In this document: positions 25,011 to 35,795 of the stretch, one piece after another
Position numbering within the stretch: the first letter of the stretch is position 1
Layout: each line of letters opens with the position of its first letter
Assembly (NCBI GenBank): GCA_963556495.2
Contig: OY747723.1
Span: forward strand, 10,696,501 to 10,760,500
Length of the DNA stretch: 64,000 bases
Direction: 5' to 3'
From: Valencia hispanica
Lineage: Eukaryota; Chordata; Actinopteri; Cyprinodontiformes; Valenciidae
Made by a program: the position numbers and the translations under genes
Notes under the pieces: model-generated
Databases searched by the model: none
Told to the model about the DNA's origin: nothing
What the model saw: the letters and a program-made list of their open reading frames with translations, nothing else

Positions 25011-25593
25011 TGTCATGTTTTGAGGTTAAGGAGGACCCAAAATGCAGCAAGTATAAAAATGATTTAATGAAAACAAGGACAAGGAACTTACATAACTCAG
25101 GAGGATCAGAAGGCAGCAAACGGGGAAACAGGAACCAGACGGGCAACAAGGAAGGCAGGAACCAGAGAGGGAAGAATGACAACGGACCAGCGAGTTGTGA
25201 CTGAGAGCGGACCGAATTTATACTGAGGAGGAAATGAGGAAGTGACTGAGAAGACCAATGATCAGTTAGTGGGAGCAGATGCAGGTGGGAGGGAGAGAGC
25301 AGGTGGAAGTAATCAACTGGGATAGGAGGTAAAAAGGCTGGGAGACAGAAGACTCTTAAGAAACTAAAGATGATAAGTCTGGAAGGGAATCTAATGAAAC
25401 ACTGGAAAACAAGGAGGAATTAAATATAACAACTGGGACTAATGAAGGATTAGTTAGGAGTATTAATAGGAACTTGGGGAAAATAGAGATTAACACAAAC
25501 AAGGGCAACCAAACACAAGACCACCAGAGGGAGACAAAGAATAACTAAAACATAATAAAACTAACAAAACACAAACACCCAGGAACCACGACA
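25011..25593 (-). repeat. 3' LTR
   Basis: On the minus strand it begins TGTCGTGGTTCCTGG and ends CTCAAAACATGACA. It lacks a 12-bp AATAAGG-containing segment found in the other LTR and has a few extra bases near 25452. Confidence 0.85.
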
Positions 25594-28500
25594 GGACCCC
25601 CCCCCCCCCCCCCCTCAAGGGCGGATACCAGACTAAGAGTCCAAAACAAAACAAAAAACACACCCAACCAGGGTGGGCGGAGGAGGCCTCGGAAGGAGGG
25701 CAAGAGTCCAAAACAAAACAAAAAACACCCCCAACCAGGGTGGGCGGAGGGGGCCTCGGAAGGAGGGTAAGAGTCCAAAACAAAAACAAAAGACTAAAGA
25801 CCTGAGGCCGACGACGAAGGAGCAGGAACATGGGAGGCCGACGACGAAGGAGCAGGAACATGGGAGGCCGGCGACGAAGGAGCAGGAACCTGGGAGGCCG
25901 GCGACGAAAGAGCAGGAACCTGGGAGGCCGGCGACGAAAGAGCAAGAACCTGGGAGGCCGGCGACGAAGGAGCAGGAACCTGGGAGGCCGGCGAAGAGGA
26001 GGCCGGCGAAGAGGAGGCCGGCGAAGAGGAGGCCGGCGAAGAGGAGGCCAGCGAAGAGGAAACAGTAGACGAGGAGGCCGGCTGCGGAGCAGGACCTTGT
26101 GGCTTGGGAGCCGGCTGCGGAGCAGGACCTTGTGGCTTGGGAGCCGGCTGCGGAGCAGGACCTTGTGGCTTGGGAGCCGGCTGCGGAGCAGGACCTTGTG
26201 GCTTGGGAGCCGGCTGCGGAGCAGGACCTTGTGGCTTGGGAGCCGGTGTCGAGGAACCAGAAGACGGCGTGGAGGCCGTCGGCGACGTGCTGACCCCAAG
26301 GCTGTGTCCCTCGGGAATCTCTCGGGGGGGTCAAGAGCCCGAGGCGTATCCTTCTGGACACCCTCGGCGGAGTCTAGAGCCCGAGGCGTGTCCCCCTGGA
26401 CACCCCCGGCGGAAACAGGAGCCCGAGGCGTGTCCTGCCTGCCACCCCCGGCGGGGACAGGAACAGGAGCCAGGGGCGTGTCCTCTGGAACACCCTCTGC
26501 GTAGCCAGGAATCAGAGGAGTGTCCTCCGTGACACCCCCGGCGAAGACAGGAACAAGGGGCGTGTCCCTCGGGACACCCCCCGCGGAAACAGGAACCCGA
26601 GGCGTGTCCTCCCGGACACCCCCGGCGGAAACAGGAACCCGAGGCGTGTCCTCCCGGACACCCCCGGCGGAAACAGGAACCCGAGGCGTGTCCTCCGAGA
26701 CACCCCCGGCGGAAACAGGAACCCGAGGCGTGTCCTCCGAGACACCCCCGGCGGAAACAAGAACCCGAGGCATGTCCTCCGAGACACCCCCGGCGGAAAC
26801 AGGAACCCGAGGCGTGTGCTCCCAGACACCCCTGGCGGAAACAGGAACCCGAGGCGTGTCCTCCCAGACACCCCCGGCGGAAACAGGAACCCGAGGCGTG
26901 TCCTCCCAGACAACTCCGGCGGAAACAGGAACCCGAGGCGTGTCCCCCCGGACACCCCCGGCGGAAACAGGAACCCGAGGCGTGTCCCCCCGGACACCCC
27001 CGGCGGAAACAGGAACCCGAGGCGTGTCCCCCCAGACACCCCCGGCGGAAACAGGAACCCGAGGCGTGTCCTCAAAGACACCCTCGGTTGAGTCAGGAGT
27101 CAGAGGCGTGTCTTCCAGGACACCCCCCGCGGAGACAGGAACCAGGGATGTGTCCTCCGGGACACCCCCCGCAGAGACAGGAGCCAGGGGCGAGTCCCTC
27201 GGGACCCCCCCTGCGGAGACAGGAACAGGAACCAGGGGCGTGTCCTCTGGAACACCCTCTGCGGAGTCAGGAATCAGAGGTGTGTCCTCCAGGACACCCC
27301 CGGCGGAGTCGGGAACCAGAGGCGTGTCCTCCGGGACACCCCCTGCGGAGTCGGGAACCAAGGGCGTGTCCACAAAGACACCCTCAGCGGGGTCAGTAGC
27401 CAGAGGCGTGTCTTCCGGGACACCCCCTGAGGAATCAGGAGCCAGAGGCGTGTCTTCCGGGACACCCCCTGAGGAATCAGGAGCCAGAGGCGTGTCTTCC
27501 GGGACACCCCCTGAGGAATCAGGAGCCAGAGGCGTGTCTTCCGGGACACCCCCTGAGGAATCAGGAGCCAGAGGCGTGTCCTCCCGGACACCCCCGGCGG
27601 AAACAGGAACCCGAGGCGTGTCCTCCCGGACACCCCCGGCGGAAACAGGAACCCGAGGCGTGTCCTCTGAGACACCCCCGGCGGAAACAGGAACCCGAGG
27701 CGTGTCCTCCCAGACACCCCTGGCGGAAACAGGAACCCGAGGCGTGTCCTCCCAGACACCCCTGGCGGAAACAGGAACCAGAGGCGTGTCCACAAAGACA
27801 CCCTCGGCGGAGTCAGTAGCCAGAGGCGTGTCTTCCGGGACACCCCCTGAGGAATCAGGAGCCAGAGGCGTGTCTTCCGGGACACCCCCTGTGGAACAAG
27901 GAGCCAGAGGCGTGTTCCCCGGAACACCCCCTGCGTGGCTGAAACCAGGGGCGTGTCTTCCGGGACACCCCCTGTGGAGACAGGAACCAGGGGCGTGTTC
28001 TCCCGGACACCCCCTGTGGAGACAGGAACCAGGGGCGTGTTTTCCCGGGCACCCCCTGTGGAAACATCAGTGGGCTGGAACCCACTGGAGGAGTCAGCGG
28101 GTTGCTGCGGCTGGCACCCCCAGGGAATGACTGCTGGCTGGGGCCAAGCGAAAGCCGGCTGGGATGACAGTGGCTGCTGGGAAACTGGTGGACACTCAGT
28201 AAAACAAAAATAGTCTGTTCGATCCCCGTAAAAAAACTCAAAAAGTTCATCCTCCTTGACCTGAGGTGGACTATATACTAGAGTGCTGGATGGTGGTGAG
28301 GTCTGCATGGTAGGAACGGACTTCTTTCTCTTGCAGCGACGGTTATGGCGTGGCTTGGTGGCTGGGGAAGGTTCTGGAACCATGGGGGGAGATGAACTGT
28401 CACTTGGTGCATACTGGGAGTCAAACAAATAACGTGGGACGCAGATGGACGAGGGAACTGATATAGAGGTCTGTGGGTCAGGAAGTTCTGCAATTGCCTG

Positions 28501-28734
28501 ATGGCGATGGAATTCAGCATCCTCCAGCATCTCCTCCAGCCCTAGCTTCTTTAAATAGGGCTGCAGTCTCAAAAGTTGGCAAATACTGAGTTCTGCAACC
28601 CTTAGCCTGGTCTGTGGATCGGGCGACCCAGCCATGGTGTCATAAAAGAGTTTTACTGTTACATGCAGTCTGTTCCAGTCATTCTCAGTGAGGTCAGCTG
28701 CTGGGTCCTGTAACTGGCTGGTCCGTTCTGTCAT
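25490..28734 (-). CDS. Pro-rich tandem-repeat protein of the LTR element (frame-shifted)
   Basis: The ATG at 28734 lies inside the 5' LTR end (CATGACA). About 230 unique residues follow, including NDWNRLHVTVKLFYDTMAG and QLLRLQPYLKKLGLEEMLED, an amphipathic helical-looking region. Then come Pro/Ser/Thr-rich repeats of 14 residues (PLVPVSTGGVPEDT type). Near 27925 a one-base slip moves the reading into another frame (486 codons to 27274). The original repeat frame continues as a 767-codon open stretch 27793-25490. Further down, around 25815-26250, a third frame gives the most hydrophilic reading (PAPKPQGPAPQ and SPASS repeats), which suggests a second slip. The N-terminal domain matches no Gag family I know. 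The function is unknown, perhaps a Gag-like or RNA-binding product. Confidence 0.5.
25594..25616 (-). other. Polypurine tract
   Basis: On the minus strand a GAGG-type run of 18 consecutive G followed by TCC lies directly against the 3' LTR. This is the expected place for the plus-strand primer of an LTR element. A similar tract lies beside the LTR at 41821-42028. Confidence 0.75.
25815..26250 (-). repeat. 30-, 15- and 33-bp coding tandem repeats
   Basis: Three arrays lie side by side: about six 30-bp units (GGGAGGCCGGCGACGAAGGA type, 25815-25990), about five 15-bp units (GAGGAGGCCGGCGAA, 25985-26060) and five nearly identical 33-bp units (GCTGCGGAGCAGGACCTTGT type, 26082-26245). All are multiples of three. 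A further direct repeat of about 67 bp occupies 25630-25780, outside the Pro-rich part. Confidence 0.9.
26350..28075 (-). repeat. 42-bp coding tandem repeat array
   Basis: About 40 units of a 42-bp motif (plus strand core CGGCGGAAACAGGAACCCGA, GGCGTGTCC, ACACCCC) run through this region with subtype blocks, for example a run of near identical GAGGAATCAGGAGCCAGAGG units at 27425-27570. Because 42 is a multiple of three and the repeat lacks stops, all frames stay open on both strands, which creates long antisense frames (536 codons on the plus strand). Confidence 0.9.
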
Positions 28735-29321
28735 GTTTTGAGGTTAAGGAGGACCCAAAATGCAGCAAGTATAAACAAAATGATTTAATGAAAACAAGGA
28801 CAAGGAACTTGCATAACTCAGGAGGATCAAAAGGCAGCAAACGGGGAAACAGGAACCAGACGGGCAACAAGGAAGGCAGGAACCAGAGAGGGAAGAATGA
28901 CAACGGACCAGCGAGTTGTGACTGAGAGCGGACCGAATTTATACTGAGGAGGAAATGAGGAAGTGACTGAGAAGACCAATGATCAGTTAGTGGGAGCAGA
29001 TGCAGGTGGGAGGGAGAGAGCAGGTGGAAGTAATCAACTGGGATAGGAGGTAAAAAGGCTGGGAGACAGAAGACTCTTAAGAAACTAAAGATAATAAGTC
29101 TGGAAGGGAATCTAATGAAACACTGGAAAACAAGGAGGAATTAAATATAACAACTGGGACTAATGAAGGATAAGTATTAATAGGAACTTGGGAAAAATAG
29201 AGATTAACACAAACAAGGGCAACAAAACACAAGACCACCAGAGGGAGACAAAGAATAACTAAAACATAATAGAACTAAATAAGGAAAACTAACAAAACAC
29301 AAACACCCAGGAACCATGACA
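28729..29321 (-). repeat. 5' LTR
   Basis: This is the 593-bp partner of 25011-25593 with the same TG..CA ends. The coding ATG of the internal ORF lies in its last bases. No standard tRNA primer-binding site (TGG-start) follows it. Confidence 0.85.
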
Positions 29322-29488
29322 CGTATAGAGGTAGTCGTATTTTAGACGTGTATTAGACGGCTAGTCTAAACCTAGACTGCTGAAAAACTTTCATTTTTAG
29401 ACCAGTGGTAAACCGATTTTAGCCTAGACGTCTATGGACCATATAGACGTTCATTAGACGTCTTTTAGACTGAAAAATGCTCGGTGGG

Positions 29489-29794
29489 GATACTTACTGG
29501 TAAGTTTACCAATGCAGTAAAATCCAGGATTTAGCTGATAAACATGGATTAAAAAAGGAACTTTTTTATTTTACTATACATTGTAGTGTAGGTTTTCCCA
29601 ATTTTTGATCTACAGGACTCCCAAATATAACCTTTCCAAGAAATTTGATTTGTTGGAATCAGAGATCCCTAATGCCCTTATTTAGCTATTGTCAAACAGT
29701 TACTTGAAGTTTGTTCCTCTTTCACTTTAGTAATGATGCTTTTACAGAGACTCTAAAATTGTCAACAACTTCAGACAACACTCCAAAACACTCT
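29489..29794. other. Unassigned spacer
   Basis: Nothing supported. Confidence 0.4.
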
Positions 29795-30084
29795 TTAACA
29801 TGATTTATTATTGACACTGAACACTGGAATCTCGACTGGATCAGGGAACTCAGGACGGAAGCTCAGGACCAAGGGTGCGGACTGGAAACGGACTGACTTG
29901 ATTCTGGAGGAGGTACAGGTAAGTGGCTGACTGGAGACGTCCACTGAAAAGGGAACAGGTAGGTGGGTAAACAGGATGGGTGTGCGGAGTCTGTTTTGAG
30001 TCTTCAACAGGTGAGAGTGGATATTACTTGGAAGTTGAGGTGCTGATGACAAAGAGACTACAGGACTAGCGACTAAAGGTTTAA

Positions 30085-31976
30085 TCTGGGAGACGATTGT
30101 AATTTCGTGAGGGCAATGATATGGCAGGCATTTGAAAACCGGTCAATGCTAATGAGAATGACTCTCTTACCCTTGGATGGTGGTACTCCAGTGAGGAAGT
30201 CTAGTGCAATGTGGGACCACGGGCAAGAGGGTACTGGGCAGTTTGTGAGAGTACTTATTCTGATTACATGACAGGCAGGCTGAAATAAACGAAATTACTT
30301 CCTTATTTAGAGACAGCCACCAAAAGTATTGACAGAGAAATCCTGTGGTGCGACTGATTCCAGGATGGCAAGAAAACTTAGATGTGTGTCCCCACTGGAT
30401 GGTCTGTGCTCTGGTTGAAGATTGGAGATAAAGCCGGTTGGGTGGACCCTTACCTAGATCTGGTTCATTCTGTTTAGCCTCCTTGATGACCCTTTCCATG
30501 TCCCAGGCGAGGGCCCAGACGAAACAGGAGGCTGGGAGAATGGAGGAGACTTCTTCAGGATCGTCATCCGTATGGAACCGATGGGACAAAGCATTGGACT
30601 TGATGTTCTAAGAGCCAGGACGGTAGGAGATGGTGAGGTTGAACCTAGAAAAGAACAGTGACCAACGATACTGGTGTGGGTTGAGTCTCTTAGCAGGTTG
30701 GATGTATGAAAGGTTTTGTGATCCGTCCAAACTATCACCAGGAGCGCCGTACCCTCCACCATATGTCTCCATTCTTCCAAAGCTCACGTGATGGCCAGGA
30801 GCTCCCGGTCACCAATATCATAATTATTTTCTGGAGTAGAGTATCATCGAGAGAAGAAGGCACATGGATAGGGTATGTGATCCTTAAGGGACCTTTGGGC
30901 TAGGACAGCACCCACACCAGTATCGGAGACGTCTACCTCAAGGATAAATTGGAGTATCCGGGTGAATAAGAACAGGAACTTGGGCGAATTGTTGCTTTAG
31001 AAGCTGGAAAGCTTGGTCCGCCTCCGGGGTCCAGTGGTAGGATCTCTTGATGGAGGTAAGGGCGGTAAGGGGAGCAGCGATGTTACTGAAGTCCTTGATG
31101 AACCGTCTATAGAAATTAGCAAAACCAAGAAAGCGGTGAAGTTGTTTCTGAGAGTCCGGAACCGGCCATTCCTCCACTGCTTGAGTCTTTGCTGGGTCTG
31201 CTCTGACCTCTACACCCACAAAGGTGTATCATAAAAAGGTTATGGATGGGGTATGAAACTCACATTTTTCAGTTTTAACGTACAGGTGCTTCTCCAACAC
31301 CCATTGAAGAACCTGTCGGATGTGCTGTTTGTGTCCCTCAAGGCTGTTGGAGAAGATGACAATGTTGTCAAGATATACAAAGTTATGTAGAAAGTCTCTG
31401 GGAACATTGTTGGCCAGGTTTTGGAAGACAGCTGGGGCGTTAGTGGGTCCAAAAAGGCATGACAAGATACTCAAAGTGACCAATGGGTGTTTTGAAAGCT
31501 GTTTTCCACTACGAATACAAATTAGATGATATGCATGGCGGAGGTCTATCTTAGAGAAAATCTGGGCTTTAGAAACGGGTTCAAATGCGGACGAGATGAG
31601 TGGTAGTGAATTTTTTTTCTGACAGAAATCTGGTTGAGTCCTCTGTAGTCGATGCAAGGTCGAAGAGTCTTGACTTTTTTCTGCATGAAGAAGAAGCTGG
31701 CGCCTAGAGGAGACGAGGAAGGGCGAATGATACCTGCTTTAAGTGACTCATTTATATAGTTCTCATGGCCTCTCTCTCTTTGTCTGAAATGCTGAATAGG
31801 CGACTTGTGGGCAGAGGAGCTCCAGGAAACAGGTAAATAGCACAATTATATGGTCGGTGGGGTGGTAAGGAAAAGGCTAAACCCTTGCTGAAAACCTCTT
31901 GCAGGTCGTGGTAATCTGTAGGAACATCAGATGTTCTGATTACATGACGGGCAGGCTGAAATGAACTAAATAACAT
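30085..31976 (-). pseudogene. Gypsy 1 pol: RT, RNase H, integrase zinc finger
   Basis: From high to low coordinates on the minus strand: an RT N-terminal part ([21 protein letters not shown], 31890), [13 protein letters not shown] (about 31650), a palm motif [11 protein letters not shown] in which the second catalytic aspartate of YLDD is replaced by N (31370), the [12 protein letters not shown] connection (31120), an RNase H part with VWTDHKTF (30730) and the H2C2 zinc finger of integrase (30300-30370, ending CLSCNQNK). The DDE core begins (HIALDFLTGVPPSKG, about 30200) but breaks off near 30085. Several frameshifts separate the pieces. Such a protein would normally copy and integrate the element; this one cannot. 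Confidence 0.8.
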
Positions 31977-33468
31977 CCCTACATCATATCAGGACATCCT
32001 TACAGATGTTCTGTCTGAGATGCTGCTAACCCCTTTACCTACCCCTCCCACATGTCTGTCTCTAAAAGTCAGGGGAAGAGGAAGCTGGAGAAACTGAACC
32101 GGAACATGGGTGCAGGTCCAGATGGTGTCAGCCCCAGAGTCCTGAGGCCTGTGCAGACCAGCTCTGTGGGATCCTGCAGCACCTCTTCAACCTTAGCCTT
32201 ACCCAGGAGAAGGTCCTAGTATTGTTGAAGACATCATGTCTTGTTCCAGTACCAAAGATAACTCACCCATCAGTCATCAATGACTATAGATCTGTTGCCC
32301 CTACATCCCACATCATGAAGGTCCTGGAGACACTCCTGTTGGCCAGCTGAATAAGCAAACAAGAACATATCAGGACCCTCTGCAGTTTGCTTATCGTCCT
32401 GGAGTGGGAGTAGAAGATGCCATCATCCACCTGCTTCAACCAACCCACTGTCATCTGGACAAAGCAGGCAACACTGTGAGGATCATGTTCTTTGATTTCT
32501 CCAGTGCATTTAACACAATTCAGCCTGATATGCTTCATTAGAAACTCCTGACAACACAGGTGGAGCCCACAACAATCGCATGGATCAAAGACTACCTGAC
32601 AAACAGACCACAGTTTGTGAGACTGAAGGAGTGTGTGTCAAACCACGTCGTCAGCAGCACAGGAGCACCACAGGGGACCGTACTCTCGCCATTTCTTTTC
32701 ACTCTGTACACCTCAGATTTCCAGCACAAATCAGAGACCTGTCATCAGCAGAAATACTCAGATGACTCTGCAATTGAGTGTATCAGAGATGGACAAGAAG
32801 CTGAATACAGAGAGCTGGTTGACCGCTTTGTGACATGGTGTGGAAACGATAATCTTACCTTAAATGTGAACAAAACAAAGGAGATGATTTTAGATTTAAG
32901 AAGAAACAGGGATCAGTCAAACACTGTTTCCATCATGCGTGAAGAAATGGAGGTGGTTGAGGAGTATAAGGCCCAACAGTGAAGCCTTCTAAAGGAAGGG
33001 ACAGAGCAGAATGTACTTCTTGAGAAAGCTTAGGTCCTTCGAGGTTTGCAACAAGATGCTGCAAATCTTCTACAAGTTTGTTGTGGAGAGTGTAATCTCT
33101 TCAGCCATCAACTGTTGGGGGTAGCAGCATCAGAGCCAGGGATTTAAAAAGGCTAAACAACCTGATAAAGAAGGCTGGTTCTGTTCTGGGGACGACTGTG
33201 GAACATCTGGAGATGATGATAAAAAGAAGGGTTCTTCATAAAATCAAAATAGACAACCCTGAGCATCCTCTTCATGAGACTATCCTGCAACAACAGAGTG
33301 TCTTCAGTCGGAGGGTTATTCAGTTTCGCTGCAACTGAGACAGCAACAGAAAATCTTTCTTGCCCACAGCCATCATGATCTACAACAACTCCTTAAAGAA
33401 TTAATTGTATGAGCTATACCAACACTTAATTTCCCTCTGGGATCAATAAAGTATTTTTGAATTGAATA
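31977..33468 (+). mobile_element. CR1/L2-group LINE, RT part, inserted in Gypsy 1
   Basis: It reads opposite to its host element. The RT segment shows RKAAGPD-like AGPDGVSPRV near 32127, [13 protein letters not shown] (32495), the open frame 32560-32982 with GAPQGTVLSPFLFTLYT (motif B), KYSDDSA near 32757 (motif C altered from the usual ADD) and NLTLNVNKTKEMILD. Several frameshifts and a stop occur before 32560. The 3' end reads AATTTCCCTCTGGGATCAAT, then AAAG and TTTTTGAATTGAAT. The Gypsy sequence resumes at 33469. The 5' half is missing. Confidence 0.8.
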
Positions 33469-34095
33469 CATAGGTTGGGTTGCGGTTTAGGGGAATCAGG
33501 GGCTGGTCTAGACTTAGGCAAGGCTGAATGAAGGGTCTTCTTAAGGCAATATGTTCTCCAGGAATCAACACGGTGGCTGGACCAGTTAAGGTGTGGGTTG
33601 TGAGCCAAGGGTATCTATAACTATAGGGCTGTTGCAGGCGGGAAAGATGTAGAACTGTAGAACTGTATGATTTTGCGATGACTTCCTGAAACAATTAGGG
33701 AAACAGGCTCAGTTTGGTGTGTTATGGTGGTCATCGAACTCTCATCAAGAGCTATGACCTGAATAGGTCCGTCCAGTCTAAAGAAAGGTGTTTTACATTT
33801 ATCAATGAGATCTGGGTGGATTAAATTCTGTTCGGAATCAGAATCAATGAGTGCTAGACGTTGGAGAGGGGTTTCTTGGTTAAAGAAAATAGACGTTTGA
33901 ATCTCGAATCGGCTTTGATTTCTTACCCGCCTGGACCCCCAATTTCACTGGTGGGCCAGCTCAATTGTCCAAATTGAGCACTGGGTGATAAAATCAGAGG
34001 GTGAACCACAGTAGAGGCAAGAACCGGTAATTCTTCAGGAGACAAGCGAGTAAGACCCAGTTGCATGGGTTCAGGTGATTCAGTTCTGGGTTGTA

Positions 34096-35618
34096 CAGTC
34101 GTGGCCAAATGTTTTGAGAATTACATAAATATTGAAAATTGGAAAAGTTGCTGCTTAAGTTTTTATAATAGCAATTTGCATATACTCCAGAATGTTATGA
34201 ACAGTGATCAGATGAATTACATAGTCCTTCTTTACCATGAAAATTCCACTGCATTTCATTGCTGTCATTAAAGGACCTGCTGAGATCATTTCAGTAATCG
34301 TCTTGTTAACTCAGGTGAGAATGTTGACGAGCCCAAGGCTGGAGATCATTATGTCAGGCTGATTGGGTTAGAATGGCAGACTTGACATGTTAAAAGGAGG
34401 GTGATGCTTGAAAGCATTGTTCTTCCATTGTTAATCATGGTGACCTGCAAAGAAACGCGTGCAGCCATCATTGCGTTGCATAAAAACGGCTTCACAGGCA
34501 AGGATATTGTGGCTACTAAAATTGCACCTAAATCTACAATTTAAAGGATTATCAAGAACTTCAAGGAAAGAGGTTCAATTCTTTTTAAGAATGCTTCAGG
34601 GCGTCCAAGAAAGTTCAGCAAGTGCCAGGATCGTCTCCTAAAGAGGATTCAGCTGTGGGATTGGAGTGCCACCAGTGCAGAGAATGGCAGCAGGCAGGTT
34701 TGAGCGCATCTGCACGCACAGTGAGGCGAAGACTTTTGGAAGATGGCCTTGTGTCAAGAAGGGCAGCAAAGAAGCCACTTCTCTCCAAAAAAAACATCAG
34801 GGACAGATTGATCTTCTGCAGAAAGTATGGTGAATGGACTGCTGAGGACTGGGGCAAAGTCAAATTCTCCAATGAAGCCTCTTTCTGATTGTTTGGGGCA
34901 TCTGGAAAAAGGCTTGTCCAGAGAAGAAAAGGTGAGCGCTACCATCAGTCCTGTGTCATGCCAACAGTAAAGCATCCTGAGACCATTAATGTGTGGGGTT
35001 GCTTCTCATCCAAGGGAGTGGGCTCACTTACAATTTTGCCCAAAAACACAGTCATGAATAAAGAATGGTACCAAAACACCCTCCAACAGCAACTTCTTCC
35101 AACAATCCAACAACAGTTTGGTGAAGAACAATGCATTTTCCAGCCAATGAAGCACCGTGCCATAAGGCAAAAGTGATAACTAAGTGGCCCGGGGACCAAA
35201 ACGTTGAACTTTTGGGTCCATGGCCTGGAAACTCCCCAGATCTTAATCCCATTGAGAACTTGTGGTAAATCCTCAAGAGGCAGGTGGACAAACAAAAACC
35301 CACTAATTCTGACAAACTCCAAGAAGTGATTATGAAAGAATGGGTTGCTATCAGTCAGGATTTGGCCCAGAAGTTGATTGAGAGCATGCCCAGTCGAATT
35401 GCAGAGGTCCTGAAAAAGAAGGGTCAACACCGCAAATACTGACTCTTTGCATAAATGTCATGTAATTGTCAATAAAAGCCTTTGAAACGTATAAAGTGCT
35501 TGTAATCATATTTTAATACATCACAGAAACAACTGAAACAAATTTCTAAAAGTAGTTTTGCAGCATACTTTGTGAAAACTAATATTTGTGTCATTCTCAA
35601 AACTTTTGGCCACAATTG
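34096..35618 (+). mobile_element. Tc1/mariner element inserted in Gypsy 1 gag
   Basis: The ends are CAGTCGTGGCCAAATGTTTT and, inverted, CAATTGTGGCCAAAAGTTTT, flanked by TA duplications at 34094-34095 and 35619-35620. The insertion separates two adjacent parts of the Gypsy gag reading. Its transposase is degenerate (next entry). Confidence 0.9.
34438..35442 (+). pseudogene. Tc1 transposase pseudogene
   Basis: The reading starts at the ATG near 34438 (MVTCKETRAAIIALHKNGF). It meets a stop near 34544 and shifts several times. The helix-turn-helix region, the RTVRRRL stretch (34717) and the first catalytic region (VKFSNEASF, with N where the catalytic D is expected, 34860) are visible. A stop follows directly. 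The second acidic motif is lost by a frameshift near 35145. The NSPDLNPIENLW-like end with the third residue is visible near 35230-35268. An intact protein would cut and paste the element; this one cannot. Confidence 0.8.
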
Positions 35619-35795
35619 TACATGGGTTCTGGGAGAAAGAGTATGATCAAACCTGGTTGATGGCTGAGTTTGGGGTGTCTTGGAGTGGTATCTTTCTCTG
35701 ACTCGAATATCCACTCTTATGGCTAAATTAATTAGCTAGTTAAGCCACTTCTCGACTGGCTAGTTCATCTTTAATTCTTTCATTGAAGACATGAT

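Larger units (their letters stand above)
25011..29321 (-). mobile_element. LTR retrotransposon with a repeat-protein ORF and no pol
   Basis: Two direct LTRs (25011-25593 and 28729-29321) flank 3.1 kb of internal DNA. The target duplication CGTAT is present at 25006-25010 and 29322-29326. The element reads on the minus strand: 5' LTR at 28729-29321, internal coding region, G-rich polypurine tract at 25594-25616, then the 3' LTR. No protease, RT, RNase H or integrase motif occurs in any frame, so it must depend on enzymes supplied by another element. The LTRs differ mainly by two small indels, so insertion was recent. Confidence 0.85.
22785..29488. mobile_element. Unclassified inverted-end element rich in AGACGT motifs
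   Basis: The left end CCCATTGAGCA (22785-22795) and the reverse complement of the right end CCCACCGAGCA (29478-29488) match at 9 of 11 positions. A 2-bp GA on each side could be a target duplication. Both subterminal zones are crowded with TAGACGT / AGACGTCTA motifs (for example 22800, 23020, 23224, 24948, 29352, 29432, 29448). The interior holds spliced exons (23701-24293) and the nested LTR element 25011-29321. Without that insertion the element is about 2.4 kb. No transposase was found and I cannot name the superfamily. Confidence 0.5.
29795..35795 (-). mobile_element. Decayed Ty3/Gypsy element 1 with two nested insertions
   Basis: Minus-strand gag, protease, RT, RNase H and partial integrase segments lie in the right order from 35795 down to about 30085. 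They are interrupted by a LINE at 31977-33468 and a Tc1 element at 34096-35618. The segment 29795-30085 resembles LTR or 3' sequence, but its ends are not clear. The 5' end was cut off where Gypsy element 2 begins (35796). Confidence 0.75.
33469..35795 (-). pseudogene. Gypsy 1 gag C-terminus and protease, split by Tc1
   Basis: On the minus strand, 35795-35625 encodes a gag C-terminal region (LAIRVDIRVRERYHSK, FDHTL). After the Tc1 insertion, 34093-33925 continues with ESPEPMQLGLTRLSPEE and a damaged CLYCG-type zinc knuckle. The protease region lies at 33900-33480: a degraded LALIDSDSEQNLIHP stands where the active site D[ST]G should be, so the motif is altered. The gag packages RNA and the protease trims the polyprotein in an intact element; here both are broken. 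Confidence 0.7.

Noticed and set aside
26350..28075. Possible CRISPR-like array
   Set aside because: Units are contiguous 42-bp coding repeats without unique spacers, in a vertebrate LTR element.
26520..28130. 536-codon plus-strand open frame
   Set aside because: It is antisense to the repeat-protein ORF and stays open only because the 42-bp repeat is a multiple of three and lacks stops; it has no independent N-terminus.
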